Shown here piece after piece: positions 19,657 to 27,887 of a DNA stretch of 64,000 nucleotides. Within the stretch, counting starts at the first letter, position 1; every line of letters begins with the position of its first letter. A program made the translations under genes and the position numbers. The stretch comes from Hoeflea phototrophica DFL-43. Its GTDB lineage: Bacteria; Pseudomonadota; Alphaproteobacteria; Rhizobiales; Rhizobiaceae. The notes beneath the pieces were generated by a model, which was not told the origin of the DNA, did no database searches, and worked only from the letters and a program-made list of their open reading frames with translations. The stretch lies in the NCBI RefSeq assembly GCF_000154705.2, contig NZ_CM002917.1, positions 576,461 through 640,460 of the forward strand. Reading direction: 5' to 3'.

Positions 19657-19661
19657 TATGA

Positions 19662-20474
19662 CTACGCAGACGGCTGGCGTCCCTGCTCGGCGCGAAGCTC
19701 CGCAATCTCCTTGCGGATTTCCCTGAGTTCCTTGAGCATCTCGCCCTGTTCGCTCGCCATGGCTTCGCGGTCGGCAGTCGCTTCGGCTTCGTGCTCTTCC
19801 TGCATGGCTGAAACGATGATGCCGATGAACAGGTTGAGAACGGTGAAGGTGGTGCAGGCAATGAACGGGATGAAGAACGCCCAAGCCATCGGATGCACCT
19901 CCATCACCGGCCGAACGATGCCCATCGACCAGCTTTCAAGCGTCATCACCTGGAACAGCGAGTAGGCTGAAGCGGGGATCGAGCCGAACCATTCCGGGAA
20001 AGTGTTCCCGTAAAGCTTGGTTGCCATCACAGAGAACACATAGAACACCAATGTGAGCAACAGCATGATCGACCCCATGCCGGGCAGGGCGGCCACCAGA
20101 CCGCCGACCACGCGCTTGAGCGAGGGCACCATGCCGATGATGCGCAGCACTCTGAGAATGCGCAGTGCCCTGAGCACGGACAGGTTTCCGGTCGCGGGCA
20201 ACAGCGCCACCCCCACAACCAGAAGATCGAAAATCCGCCATGGGTCGCGAAAGAAATCGAGCCTCCAGGCGAGCAGCCGAGCCAGCACCTCAACGACGAA
20301 CACGGCCAGAATGGCGCGATCGAGAATGAGGAGGAGGCCGCCGAACTGTTCCATGGCCGCGGGTACTGTTTCAAGTCCGAGTGTGATCGCGTTGACGACG
20401 ATCAGAACACTGATGACGGTTTCAAAGCGCCGCGAGGACAGGAAGGCTTTCAATCGGTCCATTGGAGGTCTCAT
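19662..20474 (-). CDS. Voltage-gated sodium channel, bacterial single-domain type (NaChBac/NavAb-like)
   Basis: Six-transmembrane subunit that should form a homotetrameric cation channel. S4 carries arginines at every third position (R102, R105, R108, R111 in VLRALRILRVLRIIG). The pore loop reads TLESWSM at residues 178-184, the same filter as the sodium-selective channel NavAb. A cytoplasmic tail after S6 (residues 225-268) is a charged heptad-like coiled coil ending LREIRKEIAELRAEQ. Its 270 residues match the family. Such channels occur in salt-loving and marine bacteria. Start could be M1 or M5. Confidence 0.93.
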   Translation of the reverse strand: MRPPMDRLKAFLSSRRFETVISVLIVVNAITLGLETVPAAMEQFGGLLLILDRAILAVFVVEVLARLLAWRLDFFRDPWRIFDLLVVGVALLPATGNLSVLRALRILRVLRIIGMVPSLKRVVGGLVAALPGMGSIMLLLTLVFYVFSVMATKLYGNTFPEWFGSIPASAYSLFQVMTLESWSMGIVRPVMEVHPMAWAFFIPFIACTTFTVLNLFIGIIVSAMQEEHEAEATADREAMASEQGEMLKELREIRKEIAELRAEQGRQPSA

Positions 20475-20617
20475 GGAGTTGCAGGAGAGCGCCTGTCATA
20501 TGAGGTCGCGCCGGTTTCCAGTCAAGCGGGCGTCGGTCAGGTCTTTTGGCGTTGCGAAAGGATCGGCGGTCTGATCAGCCCACCGGCGGTTTGGCAACAC
20601 AGCGCCAAGCGCAGGCG

Positions 20618-20647
20618 CTTGACAGTTTGTCCGAACGCCGCCATGGA
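20618..20647 (+). promoter_or_regulatory. Probable promoter of tRNA-Gly
   Basis: CTTGACA at 20618-20624 is the alphaproteobacterial -35 core. After 17 bases comes CATGGA as a weak -10, placing the transcription start a few bases before the tRNA at 20658. The spacing is right but the -10 is poor. Confidence 0.5.
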
Positions 20648-20657
20648 TCAAGCTGCT

Positions 20658-20731
20658 GCGGGTGTAGCTCAATGGCAGAGCAGAAGCTTCCCAAGCTTAC
20701 GACGAGGGTTCGATTCCCTTCACCCGCTCCA
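20658..20731 (+). tRNA. tRNA-Gly (anticodon CCC)
   Basis: A 74-base cloverleaf. The acceptor GCGGGTG pairs with CACCCGC, discriminator T, encoded CCA. D-stem GCTC/GAGC. The anticodon loop TTCCCAA at 20688-20694 gives anticodon CCC (20690-20692), reading GGG. T-arm GAGGG-TTCGATT-CCCTT. The outermost anticodon-stem position (27-43) is a G-A mismatch. The reading frame of the convergent glycosyltransferase ends inside this gene. Confidence 0.95.
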
Positions 20732-22745
20732 TTGGGATTTTCTGTCTGGGTCTCTGATTTTCAGGAACAGCTTCGCATGTCGGCAAGGGGTCTTGTTGAG
20801 TCTTCGCGGATGACTCGGCATCGTGCGGTGTCTTTTCCCACAAATGCGCGTTGGCCAGCAGTTGTGTCAGTGCTCTCCAGCCGGCCAGAGAAATCAACAG
20901 CCAGTAGGCCGGGATCATCAATAGCCAGTGGCGTTTTAAGTGTGAGCGCTCGTAAGCGGTAAAGGCGAACCAGCCAGTTGCCGGGAAAAGCAGGTAGTTG
21001 CCAAAAATGTTGACCGCATCCATCCAAAGCAGAACGGCGTGCATGTCAGAGACCACTGAGGCGTGGCCGCTTGCAATCCATGCAAACGAAAAGGCAATAA
21101 ACAGATACATCAGTGGGTGTACCAAAGCAGAGATAAGCATGCCCGCAATCAACAACTGAAACACCACAAAAGCCGCAGGTCCCAGTGAAGACCACGTTGC
21201 TACGGGATTTCGCATGGCAACCAGCCAGGTTTGCGCCCAGCCCTTGAGCCATCTGGTTCGCTGCCGTTTCCAGACGTCGAGTTGAACAGGGCAGCTCTCC
21301 ACGGTTGCACATTTGAGAATTCCGGTGCGGTAGCCGTAGGCATGCAGACGCAGTCCCAGATCGGCGTCCTCGGTGACATTGTGCGGATCCCATCCGCCAG
21401 TGTTTTCAAGTGCAGCGCGCTTGAAATGATTTGACGTGCCTCCAAGCGGGATGGGCATTCCGGTGCGCGCCAGAAACGGGATTAGAACCCGGAAAAGGCC
21501 GCTGTATTCAAGTGCGAACAGACCTGAAATCCAGTTTGAGCGGAGATTGGCAACCGCAAGCGGGGCCTGCAGGCAGCCCAGTTGGTCATCGCCCGCGCGG
21601 AATGTGGCCCAGGCTTCAAGCAATTGCCCCGGAGCCGGTTTGTCTTCAGCGTCATAGACAGCGATCAGTGAACCACGAGCGCCACGGAGAGCATATTGCA
21701 GTGCCTTTGGCTTGGTGCGTGGCCCAAAGGCTGGAACCCTCACGATTTCGCATTCGGGCCCAAGGTCTTGAGCTTCAAGTGCTTCAATCGTGGCCTCATC
21801 GCCGGCTTCGCAGATGTATTTCACATCGAGCAGGCTCTTGGGCCATCGCAGGGCGTCAATCCGCGCGACCAGTGCAGGCGCCATGGCCGCCTCGTCGTAA
21901 AGCGGAATCAGCAGTGTGTAGATCGGCATTCGTGTTTCTATGTCTGATCCACCTCGCACTGTGTCCGGGCGGCGTAGCGCCATCGCCAGCGCTGACAGCC
22001 TCAGGAGGATGCCTGCTGAGAAGAGCATCGTCAGCACCACATGCAGAACAGTCAATGCAGAAAGAGGCCAGATCAGGAATGCGGCGATGCAAAGGCAAAG
22101 CATGAGTGCGAGCACAAAGCCCTGCATCCCGGTGAGGACATGCCGGGCGCTGTGCTCGCAATGATCCTGATCGAGACGGAAAGTGCTTTCCCGAACGCGC
22201 TGCTCCTGGCCCGACTCCCAGATTGCCCGGCGAATGGTTGAGGGTGATGCAACGACGAGGTGCCTGCGCAAGGCAGGGCGGGCACGCAGGCGCGCGGCAT
22301 CGGCTTCATGCCGTTTGGCTTCAGGCGTGATCGCGGTCACTTGGCCATTTGCGCGCGAGAGTCGAAGCGGCCCGTCTCTGCGCAAGAGAACATCGGTTGA
22401 GGCAAGATGCACAACCTCGTCCGGATTGATATGATCGACATAATCAAGACCGAGCTCATCTGCCAGCCAACGGTAGTAGAGTTCCGGCTGTATGAGACGG
22501 CGGGCTATGAGTTCCTTTTCGATCGTGGTGCCATTGGCGGCGGCCGCCCGTCGTGCCTCTTCCACATGCGGTTTTCCGATTCCGCAGCCTGTGAAAAAGC
22601 GGTGCTCACAATCATACAGCGCCTCGGTGTTGACCGGCCTGTCCGGGTCAGTCAGCTGTGGCCGGGGCTCGGCATGGCTGACCAGCTGCAACTGCGGTGG
22701 CGGTTTGTCACTCAAGCGGCGATTGGGTGTTTTGCTTGGGAGCAT
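20697..22745 (-). CDS. Membrane family-2 glycosyltransferase with N-terminal T2SS_E-like domain
   Basis: Processive-type inner-membrane glycosyltransferase, 682 residues from the ATG at 22745. An N-terminal soluble domain (IEKELIARRLIQPELYYRWLADELG) resembles the T2SSE/MshEN domain found fused to such enzymes. Two membrane segments follow, then the GT-A core with aspartates in VYDAEDKPAP (about residue 363) and NVTEDADLGL (about 455), QRTRW (about 493), and about four C-terminal membrane segments. The product (exopolysaccharide or glycan) is unknown. The last 11-12 codons read antisense through the tRNA-Gly 3' end (MERVKGIEPSS). It diverges from the solute-binding gene with only 43 bases between starts. 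Confidence 0.85.
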   Translation of the reverse strand: MLPSKTPNRRLSDKPPPQLQLVSHAEPRPQLTDPDRPVNTEALYDCEHRFFTGCGIGKPHVEEARRAAAANGTTIEKELIARRLIQPELYYRWLADELGLDYVDHINPDEVVHLASTDVLLRRDGPLRLSRANGQVTAITPEAKRHEADAARLRARPALRRHLVVASPSTIRRAIWESGQEQRVRESTFRLDQDHCEHSARHVLTGMQGFVLALMLCLCIAAFLIWPLSALTVLHVVLTMLFSAGILLRLSALAMALRRPDTVRGGSDIETRMPIYTLLIPLYDEAAMAPALVARIDALRWPKSLLDVKYICEAGDEATIEALEAQDLGPECEIVRVPAFGPRTKPKALQYALRGARGSLIAVYDAEDKPAPGQLLEAWATFRAGDDQLGCLQAPLAVANLRSNWISGLFALEYSGLFRVLIPFLARTGMPIPLGGTSNHFKRAALENTGGWDPHNVTEDADLGLRLHAYGYRTGILKCATVESCPVQLDVWKRQRTRWLKGWAQTWLVAMRNPVATWSSLGPAAFVVFQLLIAGMLISALVHPLMYLFIAFSFAWIASGHASVVSDMHAVLLWMDAVNIFGNYLLFPATGWFAFTAYERSHLKRHWLLMIPAYWLLISLAGWRALTQLLANAHLWEKTPHDAESSAKTQQDPLPTCEAVPENQRPRQKIPMERVKGIEPSS

Positions 22746-22788
22746 GACTCTGGTAAACACACTACAGTTGCAGCGAGACGATAAATCT

Positions 22789-23670
22789 ATGGTAGTGAAA
22801 AACACTGAAAATACATCCCTAAGATTTAAGTGTGTTTCGCGCTTTGCGTGCATTTTGGTTGCGATTCTTGCGCACTTCGCACCAGCTTTGGCCAATGACG
22901 AGGTGTCTGTTCCCAACTATATGGACCCGCGGGAACGCATTGCTGCGCCTGATATTCAGATGTTTCCACGCATCCGTTTCATCGCCACCGTGGACTTTCC
23001 GCCTTTCAGCTTCCTCGATCAGACAAGTCGTCTTGCGGGTTTCAACATCGACCTCGCCCGTGCCATCTGTACCGAATTGGAGGTTCTCGCCCGATGCCAG
23101 ATTCAGGCACTGCCATGGAATGAACTGCCAGACGCATTGAAAACCGGGCAGGCCGAAGCCATTATTTCAGGCATCGCAATGACGCCTGAAAGTGCGGCGG
23201 AGTATCGCTTCACGCGAACCTATCTGACACTGCCGGCACGCTTTGCAGCGCGCAGGGACAGTGCAGGCGCAGAAACCAGCGCGCAGACGCTGTCACAAAA
23301 GCGGGTTGGGGTCATCGACGGCACAGCTCACGAAGCGATGCTGAGAGACTGGTTCCCGGATATCAAGCCGGTGACCTTCTCACGTCACGAATGGATGCTT
23401 AACGCGCTGAAGACCGAAAGCATTGATGCCGTTTTTGGCGACGGCTTGCAGCTCTCGTTCTGGTTGGCGAGTCAGTCGGCAGAGACGTGCTGTGGTTTTC
23501 TTGATGGCCCCTACATCTCCCAGGCGCATCTGGGTGAAGGTCTGGCAATCGCCGTGAGCCCGCGCAATGCGCGTCTGGCAGTGGCCTTTGACCATGCGCT
23601 CGCAGCACTCAATCGCAACGGGCGGTTTGCCGAACTCTATCTGCGCTGGTTCCCCAACGGGCTCTTCTGA
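22789..23670 (+). CDS. Periplasmic solute-binding protein, SBP_bac_3 family
   Basis: Periplasmic amino-acid-type binding protein of 293 residues. A signal peptide is visible (FACILVAILAHFAPALA, cleavage before ND). The mature part has the family 3 opening IRFIATVDFPPFSFLDQTSRLAGFNIDLARAI and a second lobe around VGVIDGTAHEAMLRDWF. No permease or ATPase gene is adjacent, so it is an orphan; it may serve a distant transporter or act as a sensor. The start at 22789 has no strong ribosome-binding site, and a GTG near 22830 is possible. Its end overlaps the convergent desaturase gene by 34 bases. Confidence 0.85.
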   Translation: MVVKNTENTSLRFKCVSRFACILVAILAHFAPALANDEVSVPNYMDPRERIAAPDIQMFPRIRFIATVDFPPFSFLDQTSRLAGFNIDLARAICTELEVLARCQIQALPWNELPDALKTGQAEAIISGIAMTPESAAEYRFTRTYLTLPARFAARRDSAGAETSAQTLSQKRVGVIDGTAHEAMLRDWFPDIKPVTFSRHEWMLNALKTESIDAVFGDGLQLSFWLASQSAETCCGFLDGPYISQAHLGEGLAIAVSPRNARLAVAFDHALAALNRNGRFAELYLRWFPNGLF

Positions 23671-24509
23671 TCGGCTGTCTCGCTTGGACGCGCGGACGGC
23701 GGATATCTGAACGGCAGGGCAAGTGCCCATCCCAACCGGGCCGGCCGGTCGTCGCGCCATTCCTTGAGGCCGATTTCGAGCCCTGTTTCACCAAGCCGGG
23801 GCGTCTCCGTATAGGTTGAAAAGAGCCGGTCCCAGATCGCGAGGTTGAATCCGTAATTGGTGTCGGTCTCACGCAGGTCTGAGGAGTGGTGGATCCGGTG
23901 CATGTCGGGTGTAACGATGATCAGCCGCAAGAGTGCGTCGACCGGCTTGGGAAGCTTGATATTGGCGTGATTGAACATCGCCGCGCCATTGAGCACGATC
24001 TCGAAGATCAGCACAGCGATAGGCGGGGCTCCAAGCGCAATGATGATTGCAGCCTTCCACAGCATCGACAGCACGATCTCCAGCGGATGGAACCTGAGCG
24101 CTGTCGTCAGGTCAAAGCCGGTATCGGCATGATGCATGCGGTGGATGCGCCACAGCCATGGCCATTTGTGGCTTACCACATGCTCGAGCCAAACGGCGAA
24201 ATCGAGAACCACGAACGCAACCAGGCCCGCAAACCACAGCGGTATTCCGGTCATGGGAAGCAAGCCCAACCCGTTGCTCTCTGCCCAGATCGCGGTTCCG
24301 ACGGCCGCGGCGGGAAATATGATCCGCAGCGCCACGGAAGACAGCACCACCATGGCGAGATTGGTCATCCAGCGACGAGACTTGAGCGCGCCGCGCATCT
24401 CATCACGTTCAAGCCGGGGGGCAAGCAATTCGATCGCCGCCAGGATGATGAATATCGAGGCAAACGACATCAACCGGACGACCGGTTCGGACAAGCCGAG
24501 AATTTCCAT
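23637..24509 (-). CDS. Sterol desaturase / fatty acid hydroxylase family protein
   Basis: Integral membrane di-iron oxygenase family protein of about 290 residues. The histidine clusters are present: HVVSH near residue 110, HRMHH near 122, and HRIHH in the C-terminal part, with another histidine between them (NHANIKL). About four membrane segments. Substrate unknown; hopanoid or carotenoid-like lipids, or fatty acids, are all possible. The frame starts GTG-ATG-ATG; I chose the last ATG because GGAGG sits five bases before it. The last 34 bases overlap the preceding gene on the other strand. Confidence 0.87.
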   Translation of the reverse strand: MEILGLSEPVVRLMSFASIFIILAAIELLAPRLERDEMRGALKSRRWMTNLAMVVLSSVALRIIFPAAAVGTAIWAESNGLGLLPMTGIPLWFAGLVAFVVLDFAVWLEHVVSHKWPWLWRIHRMHHADTGFDLTTALRFHPLEIVLSMLWKAAIIIALGAPPIAVLIFEIVLNGAAMFNHANIKLPKPVDALLRLIIVTPDMHRIHHSSDLRETDTNYGFNLAIWDRLFSTYTETPRLGETGLEIGLKEWRDDRPARLGWALALPFRYPPSARPSETADQKSPLGNQRR

Positions 24510-24663
24510 CATCACCTCCGTTCAAGTGTCACAGTTTCATGCCACAACGTGCATGTGTTTGCGAAACACGTTGAAGTGAGCGCTGCAGCCCCGGCCGGGA
24601 TCCCAAGCCATGCACCATACCTTGGATCACCGACAGCGCACTGCTGCTTGAGACCGGCGAGGA

Positions 24664-25077
24664 TCAGGCGTTGCGGAACCGGGCGATGGCGCCGCGTTCG
24701 ATGGCCGCGCAGGTCAGCTTGTCGAGGCCCAGACGGTCGCGTAGCATCTGCAACAACCGGATTTCCTCCTGCTGGACATTGTAATCCGCAGAGGCGATTT
24801 CCACCGCCAGCGCGTAGGCCGTGTCATACAAGCGTGTGGGCAGGGCGTCACGCACCACTTCGAGCACGATATCAAGTCCTTCAGGCCCCTGAAGCAGTTC
24901 TGCAGCCGACCGTGTCACCTCGATCAGCCGGTCCTCGTCGAACCCCTTGAACACCGGAAGAAAGGTGACCAGGCGGCCAATCCGGGCCAGTTCGGCATCG
25001 TTCATGGCCTTGTCGACGGCAGACATGGTCACCATCAGGTATATCAGGGCGTCGTGGGTCTGAACGGAGCTGGTCAT
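24664..25077 (-). CDS. TerB-like (tellurite resistance TerB family) protein
   Basis: A 137-residue, all-helical cytoplasmic protein. It matches the TerB/TerB-C style: VDKAMNDAELARIGRLV at the N-terminal end and ASADYNVQQEEIRLLQMLRDRLGLD at the C-terminal end, each with an acidic loop of the metal-binding TerB kind. It stands alone, without other ter genes, so a role in tellurite resistance should not be assumed. It lies on the same strand 150 bases downstream of the S24 regulator and may be transcribed with it. Confidence 0.8.
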   Translation of the reverse strand: MTSSVQTHDALIYLMVTMSAVDKAMNDAELARIGRLVTFLPVFKGFDEDRLIEVTRSAAELLQGPEGLDIVLEVVRDALPTRLYDTAYALAVEIASADYNVQQEEIRLLQMLRDRLGLDKLTCAAIERGAIARFRNA

Positions 25078-25227
25078 GATCTGATTCTCTGTTGGTTTCG
25101 TGCGACAATAGAAAGTCCCGCTTTGCGGTACAAGCGCCGATGCGCGGGTCAGCCAATTCGCCGCAGCGGCATTGGCGAAAGGCGGTATGCAGTCTGATCC
25201 GGCTTGCCGGTTTTGGGTTGGATGACT

Positions 25228-25908
25228 CTATTGGCTTGCCCAGATGATCCGCGCCATCCAGTCGATCTCCGAAAGCTCGAAGCTGCGGTTGGGGTGGTCC
25301 GGATTGAGAGAGATCAGCTCCACCGATCTCGGGCTTAGACGGTTGAGCACCTTGGCCATCACCTCGCCCTCGCCAGAGCGCACCACCACCCGGTCGCCGC
25401 GGCGGACCTGTGCGCCGGGTTCGACAATCAGGATGTCGCCATCGCGGTAAAGCGGCAACATGCTGTCGCCCTGCACCTCGAGCGCGTAGACACCCGGCCG
25501 TTCCGATGGTTGCGCCGGAAAATCGACCACATCCCAACCCTGGCCCGCGGGAAAGCCGCCATCATCAAAGAAACCTCCAGACCCGGCCTGGGCAAAGCCC
25601 AGCAAGGGGATTGACCCTGCCTGCGGCGGAAACGCGCCCTCGGGAATGGCACTTGCATCGTTGCGCTGACCGCCTACGACGAGGCTCATGAAATCATTCA
25701 GCGACGAACCGGTCGCATCCAGAACCTTGGCCAGTGACTCGGTCGAGGGCCAGCGGTCACGGCCATCGGCACCTCGGCGCTTGGACTTGTTGAAGGCTGT
25801 GGGGTCAAGACCGGCGCGCCGCGCCAGTCCCGAAGCTGTCAGCCCGTGGCGTTCAGCAAGCGCATCAAGCGCGGACCAGATCCGTTCATGCGAGAGCATG
25901 GGCGTCAT
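25228..25908 (-). CDS. CI/LexA-like transcriptional regulator (HTH + peptidase S24)
   Basis: DNA-binding repressor of 226 residues. The N-terminal XRE-type helix-turn-helix reads LTASGLARRAGLDPTAFNKSKR. The C-terminal S24 domain has the catalytic serine in VQGDSMLPLYRDGD and the lysine in GEVMAKVLNR, so both residues of the self-cleavage dyad are present. An Ala-Gly site in LGFAQAGSGG (about residue 107) could be the cleavage point. It is chromosomal, with no phage genes near. A palindrome about 200 bases upstream is a candidate operator. Confidence 0.88.
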   Translation of the reverse strand: MTPMLSHERIWSALDALAERHGLTASGLARRAGLDPTAFNKSKRRGADGRDRWPSTESLAKVLDATGSSLNDFMSLVVGGQRNDASAIPEGAFPPQAGSIPLLGFAQAGSGGFFDDGGFPAGQGWDVVDFPAQPSERPGVYALEVQGDSMLPLYRDGDILIVEPGAQVRRGDRVVVRSGEGEVMAKVLNRLSPRSVELISLNPDHPNRSFELSEIDWMARIIWASQ

Positions 25909-26104
25909 CCCGCTGTTTCAGTTCCGCCGCATCGCCAGGCCGGATCAGCCATTCGGGGTGCGCCAGAGGTTCGAGTGTCAATGGCTGCCGCGATCCCGAA
26001 CCCGATCGTCGAGCGGAAAGTGCAGCCCCCGGACACATGCAAGCACGGACCGGTTTTCCCTTTTTACATGAGGGGAGCCTAACGAGTAAAGCGGCCTAGG
26101 AAAA

Positions 26105-26122
26105 ATATCCTCTTGCGGATAT
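26105..26122. promoter_or_regulatory. Palindrome resembling a lambda-type operator
   Basis: ATATCC-TCTTGC-GGATAT, a perfect 6-6-6 inverted repeat. It sits between the S24 regulator (197 bases upstream of its start) and the end of the isomerase gene. CI/LexA-type proteins bind such sites. The pairing with this regulator is inference. Confidence 0.45.
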
Positions 26123-26148
26123 ACGCCCACGACGGGGCCATTTCTCAA

Positions 26149-26766
26149 TCAGCCGGGCCTGAAAGGCTGTCTGCCTGTCACCAGCGCCTGTTCCAGCATT
26201 TCAATCCTGTCCTGGCCCCAGAACGGTTCGCCATTGTAGACATAGGTCGGCACGCCGACCGCATCCGCGGCGATTGCTTCGCGCGTGTTGCGCTCACGAA
26301 TAGCTGCCATTTCTTCGGTCTTGGCATCGATCAATGGAGGACCGGGATCCAGGCCGACCTGTGAGAGATAGGATGCCAGCACCGCCTCATCGGTGATGTC
26401 ATCATCATGGGCCCAGACCCCCGCAAGCACCTTGCCAATGAAGTAGCGGGGATCATGCCCGTCGGTGACCAGCGATATGACAACCTTGTCAGCCAGCGCG
26501 GGATCGACGGGCCAGTGTTTGGGGATGGTCTTGATCGGCAGTCCGCGCCAATGGGCAAGCCGCTGCAACTCGATTAACCGCAGTCGTTGCCGCACCGGTG
26601 GCCGGTTCCCAGGCGGCACCGCGCCTGAAATGTCCCAGATCGCTGCCAGATTGACCGGTTTGTAGTTAAGCTGCACCTTGTGCTGCTCCGCCAGATCACA
26701 GATCCTGTTGTGGCCGAGATAGGTAAATGGCGACGCACTGTAAAAATAATAGTCGATCTCACGCAT
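26149..26766 (-). CDS. 2-hydroxychromene-2-carboxylate isomerase family (DsbA-like, kappa-GST) protein
   Basis: Thioredoxin-fold enzyme of 205 residues. The N-terminal strand-loop DYYFYSASPFTYLGH carries the active-site serine in place of a DsbA CxxC, as in glutathione-dependent HCCA isomerases. The C-terminal part has the family's AADAVGVPTYVYNGEPFWGQDRIEMLEQAL. The true substrate is unknown; aromatic-compound degradation is known for some members, but no such genes are nearby. It diverges from the methyltransferase gene across 200 bases that hold only a small palindrome, TGCAGCGCTGCA (26849-26860). Confidence 0.87.
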   Translation of the reverse strand: MREIDYYFYSASPFTYLGHNRICDLAEQHKVQLNYKPVNLAAIWDISGAVPPGNRPPVRQRLRLIELQRLAHWRGLPIKTIPKHWPVDPALADKVVISLVTDGHDPRYFIGKVLAGVWAHDDDITDEAVLASYLSQVGLDPGPPLIDAKTEEMAAIRERNTREAIAADAVGVPTYVYNGEPFWGQDRIEMLEQALVTGRQPFRPG

Positions 26767-26966
26767 CCGCTCGGCCTCCCTTTGCCAGTCACAGTGTCGA
26801 CAAAAAACGCTTCCGGCAAGGCAAATCGTAATGTTTCCCGGCCGTTGATGCAGCGCTGCACTGGTCGCTTGAGACCAAAAACGCTACCAGCGCGTCACTC
26901 TTGCAATGGCTGTAACCTCGGCTACCGGTCACCCAAACCAGCGGATAAATTCAGGAGGTGTTGGCA

Positions 26967-27776
26967 ATGACCCTTGATACAGACATGACAACCCAGGCCA
27001 ACCGGCTGGCATGGGATGCCTCCGCCGCCCGGCATCAGGCAAGTCCGGAATGGGCGCGGCAAATCCAGGGGTTCAAGGATCCCGCTTTTGCGACCTTTGA
27101 TCCGGTGATCGATCAGCTCCTCCGGAAACAGGGAATTGAGGGCGCGCGAGCGGTTCAGGTCGGCTGCAACAACGGCCGCGAAACCCTTTCGATGTTGGCG
27201 CTCGGCGCGCGCGAAGCCGTGGGCATTGATCAGTCTTCCGCCTTCCTGTCTTTGGCCGAACAGCTGCGTACGGTCTCGCCGCACAAAAACAATTGCCGTT
27301 TCGTCAATGCCAATGTCTACGCGCTGCCGGAGGATCTCAGCAACGCGTTCGACTTCGCCCTGATCACCATCGGGGTGATCAACTGGATGCCGGATCTGGA
27401 CGGTTTTCTGGCCAGTGTGGCCTCGCTGCTCAAACCAGGCGGGCGGCTGGTGATGTATGAAACCCACCCGGTGCTCGACATGTTTGAACCCCATGCGGAA
27501 GATCCGCACCGGCCCGCCTATTCCTATTTCCGGACCGAGCCGTTCATCACCGATGAAGAGATTGTCTATGACGGATCGCAAACCGCCAAGGCGCCGCCCT
27601 CCTACTGGCATTTTCATACCATGGGCGAGATCATTACAGGCTGTGTCGAGGCCGGCCTGCAGATCAGGCAATTGACCGAATACCCGCATTCCAACCGGGA
27701 GGTCGACTACGACATCTATGTCGCCCGGGAGGCCCAATTGCCGCTTTGCTACACGCTGGTCACTGAAAAGGCTTGA
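26967..27776 (+). CDS. Class I SAM-dependent methyltransferase
   Basis: A 269-residue methyltransferase. The SAM-binding motif I region reads AVQVGCNNGRETLSMLALGAREAVGID (VGCNNG near residue 53), motif II/III appear as FDFALITIGVINWMPDLDGFLASVASLLKPGGRLV. The start is fixed by a perfect AGGAGG at 26953-26958, eight bases before the ATG. The substrate is not evident. It ends at a terminator shared with the beta-oxidation operon. Confidence 0.87.
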   Translation: MTLDTDMTTQANRLAWDASAARHQASPEWARQIQGFKDPAFATFDPVIDQLLRKQGIEGARAVQVGCNNGRETLSMLALGAREAVGIDQSSAFLSLAEQLRTVSPHKNNCRFVNANVYALPEDLSNAFDFALITIGVINWMPDLDGFLASVASLLKPGGRLVMYETHPVLDMFEPHAEDPHRPAYSYFRTEPFITDEEIVYDGSQTAKAPPSYWHFHTMGEIITGCVEAGLQIRQLTEYPHSNREVDYDIYVAREAQLPLCYTLVTEKA

Positions 27777-27838
27777 GACAAGAGCCCGAGGCTGAAAGGT
27801 CTGGCGCGATTTTCAAACTGACATCTAAACGCAAAAGG

Positions 27839-27862
27839 AAACGGGCCCGAAGGCCCGTTTTT
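27839..27862. terminator. Intrinsic terminator between methyltransferase and fad operon
   Basis: AAACGGGCC-CGAA-GGCCCGTTT followed by TT on the plus strand, preceded by A-rich sequence on the other side. The stem has nine perfect pairs. It can end the convergent transcripts from both sides. Confidence 0.88.
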
Positions 27863-27887
27863 GGTCAGCAGTGTTTCGGAACATTGA

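Noticed and set aside
24664..25077. Tellurite resistance system
   Set aside because: Only a single TerB-like gene is present; no terC, terD or terZ partners are nearby.
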